A stretch of DNA of 64,000 bases from Microvirga lotononidis. GTDB taxonomy: Bacteria > Pseudomonadota > Alphaproteobacteria > Rhizobiales > Beijerinckiaceae. The position numbers and the translations under genes are program-made. The DNA lies in NCBI RefSeq assembly GCF_034627025.1, contig NZ_CP141048.1, positions 2,802,001 to 2,866,000 on the forward strand. The letters are read 5' to 3'. Below, piece by piece: positions 8,499 through 16,784 of this stretch; the first letter of the stretch is position 1; each line of letters begins with the position of its first letter. The notes under the pieces were generated by a model. The model worked only from the letters and a program-made list of their open reading frames with translations, was not told where the DNA came from and did no database searches.

Positions 8499-8939
8499 AT
8501 GGACCTCCTGAGACTTGTCGCTTTCGATCCGGAAGATCTTGCCGTCATCTCCGCTCATCTGCAGGACTCCCTGCTGCGGGTGGGCGATATCGCCTATCTG
8601 CCCAAGGAACGGCGTTTCGCCATTCAGACGCGCCGCTACGACTGGGAGGCCGACAGGCCCCAGCGCCGGTTGACCTGCATGCATTTCGAGAACGTCACGG
8701 GCGTGCGCGTCCGTGGCATCGACCAGACCAACAAGGATGCGGTTCTTAACCTTCTCGCCATTGCGTTCGAGGAGACCAATGCCCCATCGGGCACTGCCAC
8801 CTTGATCTTTGCCGACGGCGGAGCCATCCAGGTGGACCTGGAGTGCATCGAAATGCAGATGAAAGATACCGGCCCGGTCTGGGCCGCCGAAAGCCGCCCC
8901 ACGCACGAAGAGCAGCTGCAGCCGGCGGGGCGCCCGTAA
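8499..8939 (+). CDS. DUF2948 family protein
   Basis: This 146-residue cytoplasmic protein starts MDLLRLVAFDPEDLAVISAHLQ, which matches DUF2948, a family found next to hisD in many alphaproteobacteria. It has alternating beta strands (KERRFAIQTRRYDWE; GTATLIFADGGAIQVDLECIE). The stop codon overlaps the hisD start by one base, so translational coupling is likely. No enzymatic motif is visible and the function is unknown. Conserved linkage with histidine biosynthesis may reflect position more than role. Confidence 0.85.
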   Translation: MDLLRLVAFDPEDLAVISAHLQDSLLRVGDIAYLPKERRFAIQTRRYDWEADRPQRRLTCMHFENVTGVRVRGIDQTNKDAVLNLLAIAFEETNAPSGTATLIFADGGAIQVDLECIEMQMKDTGPVWAAESRPTHEEQLQPAGRP

Positions 8940-10231
8940 TGGTGCAGAGGCTCGATGCGCGGGAGCCGTCCTTCCCGCTGGCTTTCGCCGCTCTCCTCAC
9001 GGCCAAGCGGGAGGTGTCGGAGGATGTCGATCAGGCCGTCCGGGCCATCATCGAGGATGTGGTCGCCCGAGGCGACGAAGCCCTGATCGACTTCACCTAC
9101 CGTTTCGACGGGTTGGCCCTCCAGCCCGAGACCCTGCGCATTTCGGATGCCGAGATCGACGCTGCCGAGGGCCAGTGCCCCAAGGAGGCGCTGGAAGCCC
9201 TGGCCTTGGCCAAGGAGCGCATCGAGACCTATCATCGGGCCCAGCGCCCGCAGGATTCCATGTCCACGGATCCGCTCGGCGTCACCCTGGGCTGGCGCTG
9301 GACCGCAATCGAATCCGTCGGCCTGTACGTGCCCGGCGGACGTGCGAGCTATCCGTCCTCTGTCCTCATGAATGCCGTTCCGGCGAAGGTCGCTGGCGTT
9401 CCGCGCATCGCTATGGTGGTGCCGACCCCGAAGGGCGAGACGAACCCGCTCGTCCTTGCGGCCGCGCGCCTCGCCGGTGTCGACGAGGTCTTCCGCATCG
9501 GCGGTGCGCAGGCGGTGGCAGCCCTGGCCTATGGGACGGAATCGGTGCAGCCGGTCGCCAAGATCGTCGGTCCCGGCAATGCCTATGTGGCGGCCGCCAA
9601 GCGCCGTGTCTTCGGCCAGGTCGGGATCGACATGATCGCCGGCCCCTCCGAGGTGCTGATCCTGGCGGACCGGCATGGCAATCCCGATTGGATCGCCGCG
9701 GACCTCTTGGCCCAGGCCGAGCACGACCCGGCCTCGCAGTCGATCCTCGTGACGGATTCTCCGGCTCTCGCGGACGCCGTGGAGAAGGCCGTCGAGCGCC
9801 AGCTCGAAACCTTGCCCAAGGCGGAGATCGCCCGCGCAAGCTGGCGCGATTACGGCGCGATCATCCTGATCGACCGGCTCGAGAATGCCATTCCCCTCGT
9901 GGACCGGCTTGCTCCCGAGCACCTCGAAATCGAGACGGAGAATGCCGAGGAACTCGCGGCCAAAGTCCGCAATGCGGGCTCGATCTTCCTCGGAAGCCAC
10001 ACGCCGGAAGCCATCGGCGATTACGTCGGCGGCCCGAACCACGTCCTGCCCACCGCCCGGTCCGCCCGATTCTCCTCGGGTCTCGGCGTGCTTGACTTCA
10101 TGAAGCGAACCTCAATCCTGAAATGCGACGCGGACGCGCTGCGTGCGCTCGGCCCCGCGGCGATCACGCTCGGGCGCTCGGAGGGGCTGGAGGGGCATGC
10201 GCGGTCGGTTGCGATCCGCCTGAACCTTTAA
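8939..10231 (+). CDS. hisD: Histidinol dehydrogenase
   Basis: This catalyses the last two steps of histidine biosynthesis: NAD-dependent oxidation of L-histidinol to L-histidine via histidinal, with a bound zinc. The 430-residue protein has the standard length. Key family segments are [41 protein letters not shown] (Gln/His zinc region), [10 protein letters not shown] (catalytic Glu-His) and the C-terminal GLEGHARS with the final zinc histidine. It starts at the ATG overlapping the DUF2948 stop and is followed at 17 bp by the UPF0262 gene, forming one operon. Confidence 0.97.
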   Translation: MVQRLDAREPSFPLAFAALLTAKREVSEDVDQAVRAIIEDVVARGDEALIDFTYRFDGLALQPETLRISDAEIDAAEGQCPKEALEALALAKERIETYHRAQRPQDSMSTDPLGVTLGWRWTAIESVGLYVPGGRASYPSSVLMNAVPAKVAGVPRIAMVVPTPKGETNPLVLAAARLAGVDEVFRIGGAQAVAALAYGTESVQPVAKIVGPGNAYVAAAKRRVFGQVGIDMIAGPSEVLILADRHGNPDWIAADLLAQAEHDPASQSILVTDSPALADAVEKAVERQLETLPKAEIARASWRDYGAIILIDRLENAIPLVDRLAPEHLEIETENAEELAAKVRNAGSIFLGSHTPEAIGDYVGGPNHVLPTARSARFSSGLGVLDFMKRTSILKCDADALRALGPAAITLGRSEGLEGHARSVAIRLNL

Positions 10232-10248
10232 GGAAAAAGGGGAGGCGG

Positions 10249-10734
10249 ATGGCGAGCGAAGCGCAGGAGCGGAGCCGGCTGGTCGCCGTCACCCTCGACG
10301 AGGCCTCGATCGGCCGCGGCAATCCCGATCAGGAGCATGAGCGGGCCATCGCCATCTACGACATCATCGAGGCGAACCACTTCGCCCTGCCGAACTACGA
10401 GGGGGGGCCTTACGCCCTTCGCATTTCACTGGTCGAGAAGAAGCTCTGCTTCGAGGTCACGGCACAGGACGGCGCGCATCTCGTCTCCCATCACCTGTCC
10501 CTGACGCCGTTCCGCAAAGCGATCCGCGACTACGAGCTGATCTGCGACAGCTACTATCAGGCCATCCGCTCAGCGTCGCCGGCGCAGATCGAGGCCATCG
10601 ACATGGGTCGGCGCGGATTGCACAACGAGGCGGCCGAACTCCTGATGAAGCGCCTGGACGGCAAGCTGATCCTCGATTTCGATACGGCGCGCCGCATCTT
10701 TACATTGATCTTCGCGCTTCACTGGAAGGGCTGA
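10249..10734 (+). CDS. UPF0262 family protein
   Basis: This 161-residue protein matches UPF0262, an alphaproteobacterial family of unknown function normally found after hisD. It has the conserved segments [29 protein letters not shown] and [25 protein letters not shown] lies a few bases before the ATG at 10249 and supports this start over upstream in-frame codons inside hisD. It ends three bases before the TTG start of the phosphatase gene. No motif suggests a catalytic activity. Confidence 0.9.
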   Translation: MASEAQERSRLVAVTLDEASIGRGNPDQEHERAIAIYDIIEANHFALPNYEGGPYALRISLVEKKLCFEVTAQDGAHLVSHHLSLTPFRKAIRDYELICDSYYQAIRSASPAQIEAIDMGRRGLHNEAAELLMKRLDGKLILDFDTARRIFTLIFALHWKG

Positions 10735-10737
10735 CGC

Positions 10738-11220
10738 TTGGACGAGCCCCGCTCGAAACGGATCCATTCGGTTCTGTTCGTCTGCGCCATGAATGCGGTG
10801 CGTTCCGTCATGGCCGAAGCCATCGCGCGGCATTACTTCGGCCAATCGATCTACGTGCAATCCGCCGGTGTCCGCAAAAGCGACGCGGACGGGTTCACGG
10901 CGTCGATCCTGTCCGAGATCGGCATCGACGCATCGAAGCACAAGCCGCGCACGCTGCAGGAGCTGGAGGAATGGGAGGGGCTGAATTTCGACCTCATCAT
11001 CTCCCTCTCGCCGGAAGCGCATCACGCGGCGCTCGAACTGACGCGGACCATCGCGGCCGAAGTGGAATACTGGCCCACGCCCGATCCGACCATCACCCAG
11101 GGCTCCCGCGAGCAGGTGCTCGATGCCTATCGCAACATTCGCGACGGATTGATGTACCGCATCCGCCTGCGGCTCAAGCAGGGCTCAACCAAAAGCCCTG
11201 ATGACCGCGAGGGTGCCTAG
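10738..11220 (+). CDS. Low-molecular-weight protein-tyrosine-phosphatase-like protein
   Basis: This 160-residue protein has the phosphate-binding loop VLFVCAMNAVRS at residues 12-23 (Cys16 nucleophile, Arg22). The later Asp-Pro in TPDPTITQG is the likely general acid. The fold is shared by tyrosine phosphatases and arsenate reductases; the hisD / UPF0262 context marks this alphaproteobacterial family as phosphatase-like of unknown target. The start is TTG at 10738, three bases after the UPF0262 stop. The 3' end overlaps azlD, transcribed in the opposite direction, by 36 bp. Confidence 0.85.
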   Translation: MDEPRSKRIHSVLFVCAMNAVRSVMAEAIARHYFGQSIYVQSAGVRKSDADGFTASILSEIGIDASKHKPRTLQELEEWEGLNFDLIISLSPEAHHAALELTRTIAAEVEYWPTPDPTITQGSREQVLDAYRNIRDGLMYRIRLRLKQGSTKSPDDREGA

Positions 11221-11508
11221 GCCCGCGAGAAGGCCGACGATGTCGATACGCGTGACGATCATCGCCACGATGGCGACCGTCAGGGCCATGATCGCCGGTA
11301 GTCCATTGTCGATCGCCACCGGCAGGATCGTCGCCAGGATGATGGAGCCGGGCAGGGCGCGAAGTCCCCGTTCGATGCGCGGCGTGAGCCGCACCCGACT
11401 CATCAGGACGACGCCTGCGATGCGGCACAGGAACGTCACCAGGGCCATGGCGCCGATGGCGAGAACGGAGCCCCACGGGCTCGCAATGATCGCTCCGGCG
11501 GTGTTCAT
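11185..11508 (-). CDS. azlD: Branched-chain amino acid export subunit AzlD
   Basis: This is a 107-residue hydrophobic protein with about three to four membrane helices and the motif ALVTFLCRIAGVVLM near the N-terminus, typical of AzlD. It is the small partner of AzlC in an inner-membrane exporter of branched-chain amino acids and their analogues. The ATG overlaps the azlC stop by 4 bases (ATGA), so the two are translated together. Its 3' end overlaps the phosphatase gene on the other strand. Confidence 0.88.
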   Translation of the reverse strand: MNTAGAIIASPWGSVLAIGAMALVTFLCRIAGVVLMSRVRLTPRIERGLRALPGSIILATILPVAIDNGLPAIMALTVAIVAMIVTRIDIVGLLAGLGTLAVIRAFG

Positions 11509-12206
11509 TCGATCAGCATCCCGGCCGCGACTCCCGCGAGAGCGCCGGCGATGATGAACACGTAACCGGGCACGAGGGCATGGACGATGAGGGAGACAAG
11601 TCCGGCCACGAGCCAGGGCAGGGCGACCTTCGCGCCTTTCCACAAGGGCACAAGCATGACGCCGAAGAAGATCGGCATGACGAGATCGAGGCCGAAACGC
11701 CTTGGCTCCGGCACGAGGGCTCCCGCGAAGAATCCGCTGAGCGTTGCGAGGAGCCAGACCACCCAGAGAATGATCCCGCATCCCAGGAGCACGCCGACGT
11801 CGCGGCCGCCTTCGCTATGATAGCGGGTGCCGACCAGCCAGCCGGCTTCCGTGATGAGAAACAGGTTGAGGGCCGTGCGGGCGAGCGGCTCATTCTTGAG
11901 CCAGGGCTGCAGGGTTGCGCCCAAGAGGATCATGCGCGCGTTCACGACGGCCGTGACGGTCATGATCGTGAGGACCGTCGAAGGCGTCCAGGCCTGTTGC
12001 CAGATCTCGAGCCCGACCATCTGGGACGCACCCGCATAGACGAAGGCGGAGAGGCCCAGCGTTTCGCCGAGCGACAATCCCTTCTGGGCTGCCGCCGTGC
12101 CGAAGGCCACGGCGAACATGATGAAGCCGGGAAACGCGGGCAGCGCCGCACGGGCGCCATGGCGCAGGCCGGCAGTGGAAAAATGAGGGCGGAGAGCGGG
12201 AGACAT
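11505..12206 (-). CDS. azlC: Branched-chain amino acid exporter AzlC
   Basis: This 233-residue inner-membrane protein is the large subunit of the AzlCD exporter. Family features are PAFPGFIMFAVAFGTAA, a GLSAFVYAGASQMVGLEIW helix and VNARMILLGATLQPWL, with about six membrane segments. The ATG at 12206 is chosen over a GTG three codons upstream. No Lrp-type regulator gene is adjacent. TerC lies about 70 bp upstream on the same strand, but a functional link is not evident. Confidence 0.9.
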   Translation of the reverse strand: MSPALRPHFSTAGLRHGARAALPAFPGFIMFAVAFGTAAAQKGLSLGETLGLSAFVYAGASQMVGLEIWQQAWTPSTVLTIMTVTAVVNARMILLGATLQPWLKNEPLARTALNLFLITEAGWLVGTRYHSEGGRDVGVLLGCGIILWVVWLLATLSGFFAGALVPEPRRFGLDLVMPIFFGVMLVPLWKGAKVALPWLVAGLVSLIVHALVPGYVFIIAGALAGVAAGMLIE

Positions 12207-12273
12207 GAGCGTCACGCTCTCTGCCTTCCCGCATCCCCGCCGTCAATCCGAGATTGAACCAGGGTCCGTCGAT

Positions 12274-12942
12274 TTAGCCGACGGCGCCGTTCATCAGCGG
12301 ATAGACCTCGAGGAAGCCTTCGTAGATCATCTTGAGCGACACGTAGAGGATGATCGCGAGGCCGACATAGGCGATCCAGCGGAAGCGCTGGAGCAGGCGG
12401 GCGATATACGAAGCCGCAATGCCCATGAGGGCGATCGACAGAAGCAGGCCGAAGGCGAGGATGTAGGGATGCTCGCGCGCGGCGCCAGCCACGGCGAGGA
12501 CGTTGTCGAGGGACATGGACACGTCGGCGATGACGATCTGCCAGGCCGCCTGCGCGAAGGTCTTGCGGGGAGCCTTGCCGGCGATGGTGCCGTCCTTGTC
12601 GAGGTCCGCGCCCTCCAGAGCCTCCTCGGCCGCCTCTTCTTCCTCATGGGTCGTGCGCAATTCGCGCCACATCTTCCAGCAGACCCAGAGCAGCAGGATG
12701 CCGCCGGCGAGAAGCAGGCCGACGATCTGGAGAAGCTGGGTCGTGACCAGCGCGAATGCGATGCGCAGGACGGTGGCGGCGAGGACGCCGAGGAGGATCG
12801 CCTTGTTGCGCTGTTCCTTGGGAAGGCCGGCCGCGGCCATGCCGATGACGATGGCATTGTCGCCGGCGAGCGCCAGATCGATGCCGATCACCATCAGGAA
12901 AGCGATGACCTCGGGACCCAAAAGCTGTGAGAAATCAAACAT
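12274..12942 (-). CDS. TerC family integral membrane protein
   Basis: This 222-residue protein has about seven membrane helices. Conserved acidic motifs are IDLALAGDNAIVIG near the N-terminus and ADVSMSLDNVLAVAG in the middle; both Asp-Asn pairs lie in membrane helices and are thought to handle metal ions. An acidic cytoplasmic loop (EEEEAAEEALEGADLDKDG) separates the two halves. Related TerC proteins export manganese or help metallate exported proteins. The start at 12942 (MFDFSQLLG) fits the family; a longer frame upstream lies in a structured leader. Confidence 0.88.
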   Translation of the reverse strand: MFDFSQLLGPEVIAFLMVIGIDLALAGDNAIVIGMAAAGLPKEQRNKAILLGVLAATVLRIAFALVTTQLLQIVGLLLAGGILLLWVCWKMWRELRTTHEEEEAAEEALEGADLDKDGTIAGKAPRKTFAQAAWQIVIADVSMSLDNVLAVAGAAREHPYILAFGLLLSIALMGIAASYIARLLQRFRWIAYVGLAIILYVSLKMIYEGFLEVYPLMNGAVG

Positions 12943-13381
12943 GCAGTGCCTCATATGTCGGTTGAGGGACAGCGCATGCGAAACGCTCAAAAAGACGCAT
13001 CTGTGCCCGGTCGGGACCGGAATTCCTCGGGCCGCGAGCCGAAATGCAAGGCAAAACCGTCTTTTTGAACGAACCCAGGCCGCCCTGGTTTTCATCCAGT
13101 CCGACATCGCCGCTCCTGTTCTCAAGGAGCGACCAGAGGGGCCCGGCCTGGCTACAAGGTTCCATCTAGACAAGTCGAGGCCGGGGATCAAGTCACCTCC
13201 TGCAGGGTTCGGGTGACTGTCCTATAGTTTAATAGACCTTTTCCCTAAGGATTGTTCATTCAGTCAGGTCTTGTTGAGAAGCTTTCTCTGCGGGACAACA
13301 GAAGCTTGATCCAGCGTGCGGCCTCGGGCCATATCGGTAGCAATAACCTTGGGCGCTGGTGCGCCTGCCGGGAGGTCGTCC
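12943..13381 (-). promoter_or_regulatory. Structured leader upstream of terC (and tctB spacer)
   Basis: This 439-base gap lies between divergent terC and tctB. Read in the terC direction, it has an 11-bp inverted repeat (13058-13068 with 12987-12997) that closes a domain containing a 5-bp hairpin around 13012-13025. Another 7-bp hairpin (13111-13117 with 13125-13131) lies further upstream. TerC genes are often controlled by manganese-sensing leaders, but I do not see the conserved yybP-ykoY core, so the regulatory call is inference. The rest of the gap holds no supported gene. Confidence 0.35.
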
Positions 13382-14050
13382 ATGTCTGTTCTTCACGAAG
13401 GCTCCGAGCCGCCGCGTCATCGTGGGCCGGTGCGCGCGCCGCAAAGTCTCGCGGGAGGCTTGCTCCTGGTCGCCCTTGCAGCCCTTGCCTTGCTGCTGAC
13501 GCGCGATCTCGACCAGGGCACGCTCAACGCCATGGGGCCGGCCATGCTGCCCCGCTGGCTCGCCATCGGCGTCGGGCTCTCGGGTCTGGCGCTGCTCGCC
13601 GCCGCCTTCCTCAAGGACGGCGATTTTCTGGAGCGGTGGAGCCTGCGCGGGCCGGTCTTCGTGATCGGCTCGATCCTCGCCTTCGCCCTGACCATCCGCG
13701 GCTATTCCTTCGGGGCCTTCGCCCTTCCGGGCCTCGGCCTGCTGGTGGCCGGGCCGCTCGGCATCATCCTCGGCGGCTATGCCACCCCCGAGGCGCGCCT
13801 GCGCGAGCTCGTCATCCTGGCGCTCAGCCTGACGCCGTTCTGCATGGTGCTGTTCGGCGACCTGCTCAACCTGCCGATCCCGGTCTTCCCGCAGGCCCTG
13901 ACCAGCCTCTTTCCCGCCGACTGGTCGCAGAAGGCGGTGCTGCGCGCCTGCGCGGCGCTCATGACGGCCGGCGCCATCGTGATCTTCCTCGCCACGCGCA
14001 ACCGACACCCAGGCCCCGTGGACGTGGCCGACCACTCCGGGAGGATCTGA
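13382..14050 (+). CDS. tctB: Tripartite tricarboxylate transporter small permease TctB
   Basis: This 222-residue protein has about four to five membrane helices, beginning after a short polar N-terminus (LAGGLLLVALAALALLLT), as in TctB small permeases. It works with TctA and a TctC binding protein to import carboxylates such as citrate or other organic acids by cation symport. The start at ATG 13382 follows GGGAGG. The stop overlaps the tctA start by one base (TGATG), so the two are coupled. The order here is tctB-tctA-tctC. Substrate cannot be read from sequence. Confidence 0.88.
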   Translation: MSVLHEGSEPPRHRGPVRAPQSLAGGLLLVALAALALLLTRDLDQGTLNAMGPAMLPRWLAIGVGLSGLALLAAAFLKDGDFLERWSLRGPVFVIGSILAFALTIRGYSFGAFALPGLGLLVAGPLGIILGGYATPEARLRELVILALSLTPFCMVLFGDLLNLPIPVFPQALTSLFPADWSQKAVLRACAALMTAGAIVIFLATRNRHPGPVDVADHSGRI

Positions 14051-15552
14051 TGGGGGACTTCTTCGCCAACCTGAGCCTCGGCTTCGGCGTCGCGCTCAGC
14101 CTGCAGAACCTCGGGCTCGCCTTCCTCGGCTGCCTCGTCGGCACCCTGATCGGCGTGCTGCCCGGCGTCGGGCCGATCGCCACCATCGCCATGCTGCTGC
14201 CGATCACCTTCGGGCTCGATCCCACCGGGGCGCTGATCATGCTGGCCGGCATCTATTACGGCGCCCAGTACGGCGGCTCGACCACGGCGATCCTGGTCAA
14301 CATCCCCGGCGAGGCCACCTCCGTGGTCACCGCGCTCGACGGTCACGAGATGGCCAAGCAGGGCCGCGCCGGCGTGGCGCTCGGCATCGCGGCCATCGGG
14401 TCGTTCTTCGCCGGCACGGTGGCGACGCTGGTCATCGCCGCGCTCGGCGCGCCGCTCACCGGCCTCGCCCTGGTGTTCGGCCCGACCGAGTACTTCTCGC
14501 TCATGGTCATGGGCCTGGTCTTCGCCGTGGTGCTGGCGCGGGGCTCGATCCTGAAGGCCATCGCCATGATCCTGGTCGGGGTGCTGCTGTCCACCGTCGG
14601 CACCGATCTCGAGACCGGCGAGGAGCGCATGACCTTCGGGCTGCCGTTCCTGTCCGACGGCATCGACTTCGCCGTGCTGGCCATGGGCATCTTCGGCATC
14701 GCCGAGATCATGCGCAACCTCGACCACACCGAGCACCGCGACGTGGTGCGCCAGGCCATCGGCCGGCTGCTGCCGAACCGCGACGACTTCCGGCAATCCT
14801 ACAAGCCGGTGGTGCGCGGCACCATCCTCGGCGCGATCCTGGGCATCCTGCCCGGCAACGGCGCGGTGCTCGGGCCGTTCGCCTCCTACACCCTGGAGAA
14901 GAAGCTCGCCAAGGATCCGCGCCGCTTCGGGCGCGGCGCCATCGAGGGCGTGGCCGGGCCGGAGAGCGCCAACAACGCCGGCGCGCAGACCTCGTTCATC
15001 CCGCTGCTGACGCTCGGCATTCCGCCGAATGCCGTGATGGCCCTGATGGTCGGCGCGATGACGATCCACGGCATCATCCCGGGCCCGCAGGTGATGACCA
15101 AGAACCCGAACCTGTTCTGGGGCATGATCGCGTCGATGTGGGTGGGCAACCTGATGCTGCTGGTGATCAACCTGCCGATGGTGGGGATGTGGGTGCGCTT
15201 GTTGAAGGTGCCGTACCGGCTGATGTTCCCGGCGATCCTGATGTTCTGCGCCATCGGCATCTACTCGATCAACTCGCTGCCCACCGACGTGATGTTCATC
15301 GGGCTGTTCGGGTTCGTGGGCTACGTGCTGATCAAGCTCGGCTTCGAGCCGGCCCCGATGCTGCTGGGCTTCGTGCTCGGCAAGCTGATGGAGGAGAACT
15401 TGCGGCGCGCGCTCATCATCTCGCGCGGGTCGCTGGAAACCTTCGTCAATCATCCGATCAGCGCCGGCCTGCTCGCCGTCGCGGCCATCCTTCTTGTGAT
15501 CGCCCTGCTGCCTTCCATCCGCAAAGGCCGCGACGAGGTGTTCACGGAATAG
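14050..15552 (+). CDS. tctA: Tripartite tricarboxylate transporter large permease TctA
   Basis: This 500-residue inner-membrane protein has about 11-12 helices. It shows the TctA signatures GVLPGVGPIATIAMLLP near residue 35, GIYYGAQYGGSTTAILVNIPGEA and the second-half LGILPGNGAVLGPF and ESANNAGAQTSFIPLLTLG. These two glycine-rich repeats are the inverted halves of the transporter. It forms the membrane channel with TctB. A cytoplasmic helical segment near the C-terminus (RRALIISRGSLETF) precedes the last helix. The gene lies 59 bp before tctC. Confidence 0.95.
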   Translation: MGDFFANLSLGFGVALSLQNLGLAFLGCLVGTLIGVLPGVGPIATIAMLLPITFGLDPTGALIMLAGIYYGAQYGGSTTAILVNIPGEATSVVTALDGHEMAKQGRAGVALGIAAIGSFFAGTVATLVIAALGAPLTGLALVFGPTEYFSLMVMGLVFAVVLARGSILKAIAMILVGVLLSTVGTDLETGEERMTFGLPFLSDGIDFAVLAMGIFGIAEIMRNLDHTEHRDVVRQAIGRLLPNRDDFRQSYKPVVRGTILGAILGILPGNGAVLGPFASYTLEKKLAKDPRRFGRGAIEGVAGPESANNAGAQTSFIPLLTLGIPPNAVMALMVGAMTIHGIIPGPQVMTKNPNLFWGMIASMWVGNLMLLVINLPMVGMWVRLLKVPYRLMFPAILMFCAIGIYSINSLPTDVMFIGLFGFVGYVLIKLGFEPAPMLLGFVLGKLMEENLRRALIISRGSLETFVNHPISAGLLAVAAILLVIALLPSIRKGRDEVFTE

Positions 15553-15611
15553 CTTGCCTTCGACCCCACCTTGTCCATGTAAGACCATAACCTAAACCAG
15601 GGAGGAAACTG

Positions 15612-16586
15612 ATGAAGACGATCGCACTGGCCCTTGCCGCTGTCGCCGGCTTGGCCGCAACGGGTGCTCAGGCCCAAGGCTATCCCACCCGGCCGATCAC
15701 CATGATCGTGCCCTTTGCGGCTGGTGGCCCGACGGACGTGATCGCCCGCATCGTCACGGATCACATGAGCCGCACCCTCGGCCAGCAGATCGTGATCGAG
15801 AACGTGGCCGGCGCCGGCGGCACCACGGGCATCACCCGTGCGGCCCAGTCTCAAGCAGACGGCTACACCATCATGATGGGTCATATGGGCACCCACGGCG
15901 CCGCGCCCGCCCTGTACCCGAACCTGAAATACGATCCGACCAAGGATTTCGCCCCCATCGGCCTCGCCGCCGGCACGCCGATCGTCATCGTGGCCAAGAA
16001 GGACTTTCCGGCCAACGACCTGAAGGGCTTCCTCGAGTACCTGAAGACCAACAGCGACAAGGTGAACATGGCCCATGCGGGCGTGGGCTCCGTCTCGCAC
16101 TCCACGGGCATCTTCTTCAACTCGGTCATCAAGGTGAAGCCGACCATGGTCGCCTATCGCGGCACGGGCCCGGCCCTGAACGACCTGATGGCCAACACGG
16201 TCGACTTCATGACCGACCAGATCGTCAACGTGGCGCCGCAGATCCAGGGCAACAACATCAAGGCCTTCGCGATCGCGACCCCTGAGCGCTCCCCGGTGCT
16301 GCCGAACGTTCCGACCACCAAGGAGGCCGGCCTCGAGGGCTATGAGGTCAGTGCCTGGAACGCGGTCTTCGCCCCCAAGGCGACCCCGCCGGACGTGGTC
16401 AAGAAGCTCAGCGATGCGCTCATGAAGTCCCTCGACGACGAGAACACCAAGAAACGCCTCCTCGACCTCGGCGGCGTGATCCCGAGCAACGCCGAGCGGA
16501 CCCCGGAAGCCCTACAGAAGCTCGTCGAGAGCGAAGTGGCCCGCTGGACCCCGGTCCTCAAGGCCGCCGGCGCCACGGCCGAGTAA
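15612..16586 (+). CDS. tctC: Tripartite tricarboxylate transporter substrate-binding protein (Bug family)
   Basis: This 324-residue periplasmic protein has an N-terminal signal peptide (MKTIALALAAVAGLAATGAQ). The mature part is a Bug-type binding protein with YPTRPITMIVPFAAGGPTDV and later GTTGITRAAQSQADGYT, which shape the carboxylate-binding pocket. The Bug Asp-type ligand pocket suggests a carboxylated solute, but family members bind citrate, nicotinate, terephthalate or amino acids. GGGAGG precedes the ATG. It is the last gene of the operon and is followed by a strong terminator. Confidence 0.93.
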   Translation: MKTIALALAAVAGLAATGAQAQGYPTRPITMIVPFAAGGPTDVIARIVTDHMSRTLGQQIVIENVAGAGGTTGITRAAQSQADGYTIMMGHMGTHGAAPALYPNLKYDPTKDFAPIGLAAGTPIVIVAKKDFPANDLKGFLEYLKTNSDKVNMAHAGVGSVSHSTGIFFNSVIKVKPTMVAYRGTGPALNDLMANTVDFMTDQIVNVAPQIQGNNIKAFAIATPERSPVLPNVPTTKEAGLEGYEVSAWNAVFAPKATPPDVVKKLSDALMKSLDDENTKKRLLDLGGVIPSNAERTPEALQKLVESEVARWTPVLKAAGATAE

Positions 16587-16609
16587 GCTTTCCCAAGCTT
16601 GAGCCATAG

Positions 16610-16643
16610 AATGGCGGGCTCCCGGGCCCGCCATTCTCATTTC
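16610..16643 (+). terminator. Rho-independent terminator after tctC
   Basis: An 11-bp perfect stem (16610-16620 with 16627-16637) and a 6-nt loop are followed by a short T-rich run. It ends the tctBAC operon and lies about 65 bp before tRNA-His. Confidence 0.85.
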
Positions 16644-16707
16644 AGATTTCGAAATCTCGAACAGGGCTTGAAATTGCCCGCCCGGGCGATTACACCCTGC
16701 CTCACGT

Positions 16708-16784
16708 GCAGCCGTAGCTCAGTTGGTTAGAGCACCAGATTGTGGATCTGGGGGTCCCCCGTTCGAGCCGGGGCGGCTGTACCA
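16708..16784 (+). tRNA. tRNA-His (anticodon GTG)
   Basis: Full cloverleaf with encoded CCA. The acceptor stem is 16708-16714 with 16774-16780 (first pair G-T), the anticodon stem is CCAGA/TCTGG around GTG at 16742-16744, and the T-loop is TTCGAGC. Base -1 is T and the discriminator base is A73, so the universal G-1:C73 identity pair is absent. This is known in a large group of alphaproteobacteria with a matching histidyl-tRNA synthetase. Confidence 0.95.

Noticed and set aside
12943..13210. yybP-ykoY manganese riboswitch in front of terC
   Set aside because: The conserved core is not visible, so only a structured leader of unknown type is listed.
13777..15588. 603-codon minus-strand frame opposite tctA/tctB
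   Set aside because: Arg/Gln/His-rich antisense of high-GC codons; tctA and tctB on the plus strand have full family motifs.
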